Of a DNA stretch of 5,535 nt, positions 1-5,367 are shown one piece after another (within the stretch, counting starts at the first letter, position 1; every line of letters begins with the position of its first letter). Source of the DNA: Gemmatimonadaceae bacterium (GTDB lineage Bacteria > Gemmatimonadota > Gemmatimonadetes > Gemmatimonadales > Gemmatimonadaceae). The stretch spans positions 1 to 5,535 of the forward strand of contig JACDDZ010000125.1 of NCBI GenBank assembly GCA_013816695.1, given 5' to 3'. The notes below the pieces were generated by a model. The model worked only from the letters and a program-made list of their open reading frames with translations. It did not search any database and had not been told where the DNA came from. Made by a program: the position numbers and the translations under genes.

Positions 1-126
<126 letters not shown>

Positions 127-1350
127 CTAGGGAGATAGCTCAACTTCTGCTGCATGGTGCTTATGCCCACGCGCAGAATAAACGAGGACTATTGTCCCAA
201 TCGTGCCGATGACCAGCATTACAATCCAGACTGTCGGAATTCCGGCTCTCGCAAAGAGGTAGGCTCCGAACGAAGTTCCGAGCGCAAAGCCGAGCTGGGT
301 AGAGGTGGTGTAAGCCCCCATGTAAACGCCGCGCGAGGCTGCCGGCGCGATGTCGCCCAGATAGGCGGACAGCGAGGGAAAGAGCAGCATCTCTCCGAAA
401 GTCCAGAAGAGCACGGTCACGACGACAAGCGATGGAGTGGTCGCGAAAGCGAGTGCGCCAAAACCGACAGTGATCAGCGCCGATCCCAATCCCATCGATC
501 GAGAATGAGGCCAGTGTGCGGTAGCAGAATTGAGCGGAATCTCCAGCGCGACGATGATCACCGTGTTGATCGTGAACAAGATGCCATAGAACGCTGTGGA
601 CTGGCCGAGCGACTGTACGAGGAACAGAGGGAGAGCTCCCTCGTGCTGGAAGAACACTACGGAAATCAGGAACATCCCAATCAGAAGGAGAATAAATGGA
701 CTGTTGGTCATCAGGGATTTGGTCCGCCCTGGATCAGCGTTCGCATCATTTCCAATTGGAGCGTCAGCTGGAGATGCTCGTGTTCGAAAGAAAAAGAGAA
801 TGCCAGCGGCGGCGATCGACGTGATCGCGTCCACGACAAAAATCGCACGAAAGGAAACTGCGGCCAGAAATCCGCCAAGCGCCGGTCCAATGCTCATCCC
901 CAGGTTTATTGCGAGGCGAACAAGAGCGAAAGCCGATTTCCTGTGTGCCGGTTCAACCGACTCGGTCATGAGCTTGAGACTCGCCGGCCGGAAAGACACG
1001 TCCATGAGGGACCAGAGGACCGTCACCGCAATCAACTGAGGAAATGTCTTCGCATATGGATATGCGAAGAGGAGAACACCTGTCATCGCGAGCGATACGC
1101 GCATTACGGGGAGCGACCCGATCCTGTCAGAGAGCCGTCCGGCCAGCGGCGCACCGGCAATGGATGTGAGGCCGTAGGCTGAGAGAACAATACCTGCGCG
1201 CGCTGCGGACAGTCCCCGTTCAGTCGTGAGGTACAGGATGAGGAACGGTAGAACCATCAAGCCCGCTCGATTGACCAGGTTGGTCCAGAACAGGAGCCAG
1301 GCTTCGCGCGGCAGCGCACCCAAGTCGCGCCACGGATTGAGAATTCTCAT
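127..1350 (-). CDS. MFS transporter (12-TM drug/metabolite efflux type)
   Basis: This encodes a 407-residue inner-membrane protein with the length and hydrophobicity pattern of a 12-helix major facilitator. The first helix covers about residues 18-42. The loop 2-3 motif A is present as GAPLAGRLSDRIG (66-78), with the key G71, R72, D75, R76 and G78. A hydrophilic central loop at about 188-218 separates the two six-helix halves. The C-terminus is a short His-rich cytoplasmic tail (GHKHH). Motif A and overall size suggest a proton-coupled DHA1-like exporter, but substrate cannot be predicted. The ATG at 1348-1350 is the chosen start because an in-frame TAA lies four codons upstream (1360-1362) and the N-terminus fits a short cytoplasmic leader before TM1. 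There is no purine-rich ribosome binding site just before the ATG; a GC-rich hairpin abuts it instead. It lies downstream of the Arg/Lys tRNA operon but is separated from it by a strong terminator, so it probably has its own weak promoter (TTTACA on the minus strand near 1405-1410 is only suggestive). Confidence 0.9.
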   Translation of the reverse strand: MRILNPWRDLGALPREAWLLFWTNLVNRAGLMVLPFLILYLTTERGLSAARAGIVLSAYGLTSIAGAPLAGRLSDRIGSLPVMRVSLAMTGVLLFAYPYAKTFPQLIAVTVLWSLMDVSFRPASLKLMTESVEPAHRKSAFALVRLAINLGMSIGPALGGFLAAVSFRAIFVVDAITSIAAAGILFFFRTRASPADAPIGNDANADPGRTKSLMTNSPFILLLIGMFLISVVFFQHEGALPLFLVQSLGQSTAFYGILFTINTVIIVALEIPLNSATAHWPHSRSMGLGSALITVGFGALAFATTPSLVVVTVLFWTFGEMLLFPSLSAYLGDIAPAASRGVYMGAYTTSTQLGFALGTSFGAYLFARAGIPTVWIVMLVIGTIGTIVLVYSARGHKHHAAEVELSP

Positions 1351-1379
1351 GCGGGGAGTTTAATTCGGCGCTCCCCCGC
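1351..1379 (-). promoter_or_regulatory. GC-rich stem-loop abutting the transporter start codon
   Basis: In the transporter mRNA, GCGGGGGAG (1379 to 1371) can pair with CTCCCCGC (1358 to 1351) around a 12-base loop, with a single bulged G. The 3' arm ends immediately before the AUG. The only Shine-Dalgarno-like sequence (GGGGGAG) lies in the 5' arm, too far from the AUG to act normally in linear form, and it is paired when the hairpin forms. I infer that the structure limits translation or takes part in regulation. It could instead be an incidental GC-rich repeat. Confidence 0.45.
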
Positions 1380-1417
1380 ACGCGAATTACTTGAAACTTT
1401 CAGTATGTAAACGAAAA

Positions 1418-1444
1418 CCCCACAACGACTGAGTCGTTGTGGGG
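1418..1444 (-). terminator. Rho-independent terminator of the tRNA-Arg/tRNA-Lys operon
   Basis: CCCCACAACGAC (1418-1429) and GTCGTTGTGGGG (1433-1444) form a perfect 12-bp stem around a three-base loop. On the minus strand the stem is followed by TTTTCGTTT (1417 down to 1409), the expected U-rich tail. It lies six bases past the discriminator base of tRNA-Lys. There is no T-run on the plus-strand side, so it works for minus-strand transcription. It separates the tRNA operon from the transporter gene downstream. Confidence 0.9.
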
Positions 1445-1450
1445 CAATCA

Positions 1451-1523
1451 TGCGCCGTGAAGGAATCGAACCTTCAACCTAATGATTAAGAGTCATTTGC
1501 TCTGCCAATTGAGCTAACGGCGC
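1451..1523 (-). tRNA. tRNA-Lys (anticodon CTT)
   Basis: The minus strand folds into a complete 73-base cloverleaf. The acceptor stem is GCGCCGT/ACGGCGC, the D-stem GCTC/GAGC, and the anticodon stem AATGA/TCATT. The anticodon loop is CTCTTAA (anticodon CTT, reading AAG), and the T-arm is GAAGG-TTCGATT-CCTTC. The discriminator base is A at 1451. The 3' CCA is not encoded (TGA follows), so it must be added by tRNA nucleotidyltransferase. It is the second gene of a two-tRNA operon, 18 bases after tRNA-Arg, and is followed at once by a strong terminator. Confidence 0.97.
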
Positions 1524-1541
1524 AAATCTTTTTGAACTAGT

Positions 1542-1618
1542 TGGTGCGCCAGGAGGGAATCGAACCCCCGACCCACAGCTTAGAAGGCTGTTGCTCTATC
1601 CAACTGAGCTACTGGCGC
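1542..1618 (-). tRNA. tRNA-Arg (anticodon TCT)
   Basis: The minus strand gives a 74-base cloverleaf plus an encoded CCA (1544-1542). The acceptor stem is GCGCCAG/CTGGCGC, the D-stem GCTC/GAGC with an AGTTGGATA loop, and the anticodon stem ACAGC/GCTGT. The anticodon loop is CTTCTAA (anticodon TCT, reading AGA). The T-arm is GGGGG-TTCGATT-CCCTC with one G-U pair. It closely resembles known bacterial tRNA-Arg(UCU). It is the first gene of the Arg-Lys tRNA operon. Unlike the other two tRNAs in the window, its CCA is present in the DNA. Confidence 0.97.
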
Positions 1619-1635
1619 AGCGGAGCCAGTCTCTC

Positions 1636-1664
1636 AAGGTAATCGGTCGAGGCGCTTGAATCAA
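1636..1664 (-). promoter_or_regulatory. Candidate sigma70-type promoter of the tRNA-Arg/Lys operon
   Basis: Reading the minus strand, TTGATT (1664-1659, four of six to TTGACA) is followed after exactly 17 bases by TACCTT (1641-1636). The second element keeps the key T, A and final T of TATAAT but is otherwise weak. Transcription would start near 1629, leaving a leader of about 10 bases before the tRNA. Position and spacing are right for a tRNA promoter; the poor -10 element keeps confidence modest. Confidence 0.4.
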
Positions 1665-1727
1665 ATCTTTTGAAGACAATTGGTGGCGCCAGACGTAGTG
1701 TCTACACAGATTGGAGTGAGACCACCC

Positions 1728-2243
1728 ATGAGACCGATGACCCAGATTTTCGCCCTGCAGCAAACTACCCAGGAACTACGCGATCAGATTCGCACCTCCG
1801 TCCAGGACCAGATCCGGGCGGCCCAGGGTCAGGAGGGACGGATGGTGATAAATACTCCCGACGGAAAGACTGTGACAATCGACCGGCCGGGTGCTCTGAC
1901 TAACGGTCCGAACAATTCGGTGAACATCACAGCGGCCGAAGCGCGCGATATGCTGAGGGGCATGGACGTCCCGCCCCGGGCAGAAGGCATTGCTTACGCT
2001 TTCCTGTTTACGCTGGCCGCCATGGTGATTCTCGGTCCAATCGCGCGGGCGTACGCGAGGAGAATCAACATGAGAGCCGAACAGCCTCAGGTGCCCTCAC
2101 AGGTCGCGGCCCAGCTCACACAGCTCACCCAGGCCGTTGACTCGATTGCAATCGAGGTGGAGCGCATCTCGGAGGGCCAGCGCTTTACTACGAAGCTCCT
2201 GTCTGAACAGCAGAAAGCGGCGAAAGCACTTCCCTCTCCCTAG
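1728..2243 (+). CDS. Small single-pass membrane protein with coiled-coil ends, function unknown
   Basis: This encodes 171 residues that I do not recognise as a named family. An N-terminal amphipathic Gln-rich helix (about 5-35) is followed by a short beta-like segment, MVINTPDGKTVTIDRPG (39-55). A linker leads to one transmembrane helix at about 88-109, and the tail contains a second heptad-like helix (about 122-167). Basic residues right after the helix (RAYARRINMR) predict a cytoplasmic C-terminus and an external N-terminus, although no cleavable signal peptide is visible. I chose the ATG at 1728, preceded by GGAGTGAG at 1713-1720. An upstream in-frame TTG at 1680 would add 16 residues but has no better ribosome binding site, and the ATG at 1737 is also possible. 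The gene is divergent from the tRNA operon and convergent with the methyltransferase. Coding is supported by composition, the clear TM segment and tight packing with its neighbours. Confidence 0.75.
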   Translation: MRPMTQIFALQQTTQELRDQIRTSVQDQIRAAQGQEGRMVINTPDGKTVTIDRPGALTNGPNNSVNITAAEARDMLRGMDVPPRAEGIAYAFLFTLAAMVILGPIARAYARRINMRAEQPQVPSQVAAQLTQLTQAVDSIAIEVERISEGQRFTTKLLSEQQKAAKALPSP

Positions 2244-2259
2244 CGCCAGACTTTCGCCG
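2218..2259. terminator. Inverted repeat between convergent genes, possible bidirectional termination or 3'-end element
   Basis: CGGCGAAAG (2218-2226) and CTTTCGCCG (2251-2259) are perfect 9-bp inverted arms around a 24-base loop. The left arm lies inside the last codons of the small membrane protein gene, and the right arm ends next to the methyltransferase stop at 2260-2262. No T-run follows on either strand, so it is not a canonical rho-independent terminator. It could still stabilise 3' ends or limit convergent read-through. Confidence 0.4.
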
Positions 2260-2844
2260 TCACAGTACGTCGATGGCGAACGGATCGAAGTGCTTGAGGC
2301 GTTTCGAGACAAAAAGGCCCATTCCAGCATTTCGAAATCCAGCCGCTCCGAGCTCGCGGCGATACCATTTCGCAGACCGCAGTTTTCCGCTCATGTCACT
2401 GGCTTCTTCATCGACGTCATCGTCACGCGTAAGAACGTGCAGGTAAAGAACGCCGCGACATTTGGCGCTTAGGCGCCTGATCGCCGTTTCTACAGTACGA
2501 TTCTCGATGTAGCGTAGCACATCCCTGCAGACCACGAGGTCAGAGGCGGGTCCGCGAACTTTTTCTGCGCGCATGAGAGTGTGTCCATACTTCGTTGCTG
2601 CCGCTTCGCTCGCATCGAAGGACTCTACATGGCGGCAGCGCGGATGCTGCCTGCGGAATTCTTTTGCCCACCATCCTGTTCCCGCACCAACGTCGGTGAA
2701 CCGCGTGATGTCGAGTTTGATATGGGCACAAAACGCGAGTACAAAGGCAACTTCAGCCTTTGCTTCTCGCGGTGTGACGACGGCTGTCGAGCGCCGCTCG
2801 TAATAGCGCTTATAGTAATCCTTGTCGAATGCCGAAAGTTCCAT
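2260..2844 (-). CDS. Class I SAM-dependent methyltransferase
   Basis: This encodes 194 residues from the ATG at 2842-2844; a TTG two codons upstream (2848-2850) is possible but less likely. Motif I is FTDVGAGTGWW (49-59, D51-x-G-x-G-x-G57), the SAM-binding loop. The end of strand 2 is FDAS (76-79), where the acidic residue should bind the ribose. Motif IV is DLVVCRDVLRYI (102-113), followed by a hydrophobic strand near CRGVLYLHVLTRDD. The N-terminal segment rich in Tyr and Arg (DKDYYKRYYERR) and the C-terminal KWYRRELGAAGF segment match a family of small bacterial methyltransferases of unknown substrate that I recall from proteobacteria. It is cytoplasmic, with no membrane or signal segment. 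No clear ribosome binding site is seen. The gene converges with the membrane protein gene, with 16 bases between the stop codons, and is divergent from the arylsulfotransferase. Substrate cannot be inferred from the neighbours. Confidence 0.85.
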   Translation of the reverse strand: MELSAFDKDYYKRYYERRSTAVVTPREAKAEVAFVLAFCAHIKLDITRFTDVGAGTGWWAKEFRRQHPRCRHVESFDASEAAATKYGHTLMRAEKVRGPASDLVVCRDVLRYIENRTVETAIRRLSAKCRGVLYLHVLTRDDDVDEEASDMSGKLRSAKWYRRELGAAGFRNAGMGLFVSKRLKHFDPFAIDVL

Positions 2845-2915
2845 GATCAATCGTAGTCAACGCGGCCGGCAGATGGCAGCATGTGAAACCATGCGAGGAT
2901 GACCGTTGCGGGGCT

Positions 2916-2944
2916 TTGTCGCTGGCTTGGAGCGCCCGGATAAT
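2916..2944 (+). promoter_or_regulatory. Candidate sigma70-type promoter for the arylsulfotransferase gene
   Basis: TTGTCG (2916-2921) and GATAAT (2939-2944) are separated by exactly 17 bases. The -10 element matches five of six consensus positions and the -35 four of six. Transcription would start near 2951, giving a 5' leader of roughly 80 bases before the ATG at 3034. It sits in the 189-base divergent gap. No equally good promoter was found there for the minus-strand methyltransferase. Confidence 0.5.
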
Positions 2945-2961
2945 AGCGGGGTTTCAGTCTT

Positions 2962-2985
2962 GGTATCACGTATCCACCGGATACC
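2962..2985 (+). promoter_or_regulatory. Nested, mutually exclusive inverted repeats in the arylsulfotransferase leader
   Basis: Two perfect 6-bp pairings share the same right arm. GTATCC (2970-2975) pairs with GGATAC (2979-2984) around a three-base loop, and GGTATC (2962-2967) pairs with GATACC (2980-2985) around a 12-base loop. The element falls just after the predicted transcription start and about 50 bases before the ATG. It could be an operator for a dimeric regulator or a small leader structure. It does not match a riboswitch that I know. Confidence 0.3.
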
Positions 2986-3033
2986 TTTCATTAGCAGCGA
3001 GCTGCGTCACTCCCCCCTCAACCTGTAGCCGGA

Positions 3034-4479
3034 ATGATTTCTTACCCCCGCGCGCTCGCACTTGCGACGACTTTTGCGATTGCGTGTTCAGACGGTTCCC
3101 CTGGACCGATCGCGCGTCCGCTGCCCGTCATCTCCGGGATTTCGGTGAGCTTGAACCCGCTCAACAATCTTTCCACAGTCGTCACTCTGCGAGTCAAGTA
3201 CGCTGACTCGGTTCGAGTGAAGTATTTGGCCACGGGAGAGGCTGTCGAAGCAACACCATTTATGAAGGTGGTCGGCGATTCCGCGAGAATCGTCACCCTC
3301 GGCCTCCGTCGCACGACGACGTATGAACATGTTGTTGAAGCGATTGGCGGCGCGGGAACACAACTTTCCGCGGCCGTGAGTGCAACCACTGGCGACCTAC
3401 CGGCTCGACTGCGCGCTGTAAAGATCAATGCGAGCGGAACTGCGGGACGGGGATACTTTCTCGTGGACGCCAACAATCTCGGGACACCGGCTCTCGTGTA
3501 TGCCTTCGACGATAAAGGTGAGATTCGCTGGTATCGTGAGTTCCACGAATTCGCCGAGGATAGTCCTCACTCGGGGGAAACCAAGCAGCAGGCGAACGGA
3601 AACTTTACGACATTCGTCGGCTTGACAACTGGCCTTGAAAAACACGAGGGCAGATTTGTCGAGTTCAAGCCGTCCGGAGAAATCGTCCGCACCTACCAGG
3701 CGGGCCCGGGCTTCTATACGGACACCCACGAGATGTTACTGACATTCACCGACACGGTGCTGAAGGCGGTTCACCTCTTTGGATACACGCACCGCCCTCG
3801 GAACAACACCGCCGTTGGTGGGCCCGCCAATGCGGAGGTTGCTGCGCATCAGATTATCAGACGGCTGCCTGATGGTAAGATCGATTTCTTATGGGATGGA
3901 TGGGATCACTTCACGTTTGAAGACTGGATCGAACCCCCTGCAAGCCTGATGACGCGACCAGTTACGGATTTCGACCACCCTAATTCATTGTCGATCGATC
4001 CGGCAGGCAACTACGTCGTTTCCTGGCGTCACCTCGGTGAAATTTCGAATATCAACTTCAAAACAGGTGCGTTCGTGTGGCGTCTTGGCGGGCGCCACAA
4101 CCAGTTCAAGTATGTAGACGATCCCTTCAACGGATTCAGTGCGCAACATCATGCAACAGTGCTGGCAAACGGCAACGTCCTTCTTTTCGACAACGGCACC
4201 ACTCATTCGCCGGTCGAGAGTCGCGCAGTTGAATACAAGCTGGACCTGACGGTAAAGACCGCAACTATGGTATGGCAATACCGCAATACGCCCGCGCTCA
4301 TATCAGGTACTCTTGGAACCGCGGAACGTCTCAAAAACGGCAACACACTTGTCGGATTCGGGGCAATTGCGAGGATGACTGAAGTCTCGCCATCGGGAGT
4401 TCCTGTATGGCAGGCAACCATGGATGGCGCCGTGTCCTATTTTCGCGCGTCGAAGCTCGCGTCGCTTTACAAGCCGTAG
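3034..4479 (+). CDS. Arylsulfotransferase (ASST) family lipoprotein
   Basis: This encodes 481 residues. Arylsulfotransferases of this type move a sulfuryl group from a phenolic sulfate ester to another phenol without PAPS, through a sulfo-histidine intermediate, outside the cytoplasm. The N-terminus has R6, a hydrophobic stretch and a lipobox-like AIAC ending at C18, so I predict a membrane-anchored lipoprotein; Ala at -3 is a little atypical. Residues about 33-123 look like a beta-sandwich domain and about 124-475 like the beta-propeller. Family motifs are FDHPNS (H315, N317), SWRH (R332), FVWRLGGRH (347-355), and QHHATVLANGNVLLFDNG (371-388), where H372 probably corresponds to the catalytic His. 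H232 in DTHEM may be another active-site His. C18 is the only cysteine. An in-frame TAG at 2992 with no start codon after it makes the ATG at 3034 the only good start; the ribosome binding site is weak. It appears monocistronic and converges with the tRNA-Pro unit. Family membership is firm, actual substrate unknown. Confidence 0.88.
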   Translation: MISYPRALALATTFAIACSDGSPGPIARPLPVISGISVSLNPLNNLSTVVTLRVKYADSVRVKYLATGEAVEATPFMKVVGDSARIVTLGLRRTTTYEHVVEAIGGAGTQLSAAVSATTGDLPARLRAVKINASGTAGRGYFLVDANNLGTPALVYAFDDKGEIRWYREFHEFAEDSPHSGETKQQANGNFTTFVGLTTGLEKHEGRFVEFKPSGEIVRTYQAGPGFYTDTHEMLLTFTDTVLKAVHLFGYTHRPRNNTAVGGPANAEVAAHQIIRRLPDGKIDFLWDGWDHFTFEDWIEPPASLMTRPVTDFDHPNSLSIDPAGNYVVSWRHLGEISNINFKTGAFVWRLGGRHNQFKYVDDPFNGFSAQHHATVLANGNVLLFDNGTTHSPVESRAVEYKLDLTVKTATMVWQYRNTPALISGTLGTAERLKNGNTLVGFGAIARMTEVSPSGVPVWQATMDGAVSYFRASKLASLYKP

Positions 4480-4521
4480 GCGGGTGTCGTCGCTAATCGC
4501 GATCCTCGAATCGAAGAAGAG

Positions 4522-4556
4522 AAAAAAAGCCCCACAACCGAAGTAGTTGCAGGGCT
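4522..4556 (-). terminator. Rho-independent terminator of tRNA-Pro
   Basis: In the minus-strand transcript, AGCCCTGCAAC (4556-4546) pairs with GTTGTGGGGCT (4538-4528) over 11 bp, including two adjacent G-U pairs, around the seven-base loop TACTTCG. A run of T follows (the A-run at 4522-4528 on the plus strand). On the plus strand the two wobble positions become C-A mismatches and no T-run follows, so the direction is clear. It begins 14 bases past the tRNA-Pro discriminator base. No separate plus-strand terminator for the arylsulfotransferase gene was found in 4480-4521. Confidence 0.88.
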
Positions 4557-4570
4557 AATAGTTAACTCAG

Positions 4571-4644
4571 TCGGGGCGCCCGGATTTGAACCGGGGACCT
4601 CCTGCTCCCAAAGCAGGCGCGATACCGGGCTACGCTACGCCCCG
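4571..4644 (-). tRNA. tRNA-Pro (anticodon TGG)
   Basis: The minus strand folds into a 74-base cloverleaf. The acceptor stem is CGGGGCG/CGCCCCG, with the C1-G72 pair typical of bacterial tRNA-Pro. The D-arm is GCGT-AGCCCGGTA-TCGC, with three pairs and a T-T mismatch at the inner end. The anticodon stem is CCTGC/GCAGG with loop TTTGGGA (anticodon TGG, reading CCA). The T-arm is CCCGG-TTCAAAT-CCGGG. The discriminator is A at 4571 and CCA is not encoded. It lies 57 bases downstream of rdgB on the same strand with no canonical terminator between, so it may be co-transcribed with rph-rdgB. A weak separate promoter (TGTAAC as -10 near 4658-4663) is also possible in the AT-rich gap. Confidence 0.97.
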
Positions 4645-4701
4645 AAATTTTTTTATCTGTTACAAGTTAACTAATTCTTGGACGAAAGTTTGCTCTCCGT
4701 G

Positions 4702-5367
4702 CTACTTCGCGAGACCCCGTTGGCGAAGTGCTTCGATAAGCGCACGAAACGCGCGGCCGCGGTGGCTCACGCGTGACTTCTGCTCCATGGTCGCCTCGCC
4801 AAAGGTTCCACCGACGGCGTCCGATTCGAAGTGGGGATCATACCCGAATCCATTATTCCCGCGCGGCCCACGGATTATTGCTCCGGTTGTCTGTCCGCTA
4901 GCAGTCAGCTCCCCGAGTCTATCCACATAAGCAGCGGCGCAAACGTACCGCGCTGCGAATGGAAAATGCAGCTTGGCTGTTCGGCCCTTCGTGCCCAGCT
5001 CGATTGCATCGAGCTCCCTCGTGAGCATCGCGTTGTTCGCATTATCAAGCGCGAGTCCGTCCAGATCAGGCCTCCCCGACCAGCGCTTGCTCCTCACTCC
5101 GGGCATTCCATCCAGGGCGTCGACAACAAGCCCTGAATCATCTGCAACTGTGGGAAGGCCGCCGCTCTTCATCATGAAATAACGGGCCTTGGCGATGGCG
5201 TTCTGCTCGAATGTGTCAAATTTTTCGAGTTCGTCCTCCACTACAGACTCCGGGATGCCAAGCTCATTGGGATCGGTGACAGCCAGCGAAGCCTCAGCAA
5301 ACATTTCACGCAGTTCGCGCAGCTTTCCAGCGCTACGCGTCGCGATCACGATCCTTTCGATGGTCAA
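4702..5367 (-). CDS. rdgB: Non-canonical purine NTP pyrophosphatase (ITPase/XTPase, RdgB/HAM1 family)
   Basis: This encodes 221 residues, slightly longer than the usual 195-210. The enzyme hydrolyses dITP, ITP and XTP to monophosphates plus pyrophosphate, keeping deaminated purines out of DNA and RNA. Motifs are in the expected order: an N-terminal T10-R-S-A-G-K15 nucleotide-binding motif, E48 and [10 protein letters not shown] (52-61), [12 protein letters not shown] (74-85) with D76 and D77 at the metal/catalytic site, [10 protein letters not shown] (89-98), GFGYDP (173-178), and [10 protein letters not shown] (197-206). The N-terminal motif is usually T-x-N-x-x-K; here Ser replaces Asn. The start is a TTG at 5365-5367 that overlaps the TGA of rph (TTGA), which fits translational coupling. 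The homology begins within a few residues of this start and no strong ribosome binding site is visible. rph-rdgB adjacency is common in bacteria and supports the call. Confidence 0.95.
   Translation of the reverse strand: MTIERIVIATRSAGKLRELREMFAEASLAVTDPNELGIPESVVEDELEKFDTFEQNAIAKARYFMMKSGGLPTVADDSGLVVDALDGMPGVRSKRWSGRPDLDGLALDNANNAMLTRELDAIELGTKGRTAKLHFPFAARYVCAAAYVDRLGELTASGQTTGAIIRGPRGNNGFGYDPHFESDAVGGTFGEATMEQKSRVSHRGRAFRALIEALRQRGLAK
4703..4730 (-). other. Stem-loop at the 3' end of rdgB
   Basis: ACTTCGC (4704-4710) and GCGAAGT (4723-4729) form a perfect 7-bp stem around a 12-base loop, inside the last codons of rdgB and touching its stop codon (4702-4704). No T-run follows on the minus strand, so it is unlikely to terminate transcription by itself. 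It could mark mRNA processing or protection between rdgB and tRNA-Pro, or be chance. Confidence 0.3.

Noticed and set aside
154..1182. A 342-codon open frame on the plus strand opposite the transporter gene
   Set aside because: The predicted product is an Arg/Glu/Asn-rich, featureless hydrophilic chain, and the opposite strand encodes a clear 12-TM transporter with motif A. It is an antisense shadow.
1451..1618. The tRNA pair as an attachment site for an integrated element
   Set aside because: No integrase gene, no duplicated tRNA 3' fragment and no compositional break are visible on either side.
1680..1727. N-terminal extension of the small membrane protein from a TTG at 1680
   Set aside because: The ATG at 1728 has GGAGTGAG upstream at a workable distance, while the TTG has no comparable site and sits only about 50 bases from the divergent tRNA promoter start.
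2883..3206. Plus-strand open frame overlapping the arylsulfotransferase start
   Set aside because: It is out of frame with the arylsulfotransferase, Cys/Arg-rich without motifs, and overlaps the signal peptide region of the real gene.
3042..3476. Minus-strand open frame opposite the N-terminal part of the arylsulfotransferase gene
   Set aside because: No recognisable motif is present, and the plus strand has a lipobox and propeller motifs; it is an antisense shadow.
4480..4527. A plus-strand terminator for the arylsulfotransferase gene
   Set aside because: Only 4-bp repeats are present and there is no T-run; the nearby strong hairpin has C-A mismatches and no T-run in this direction.
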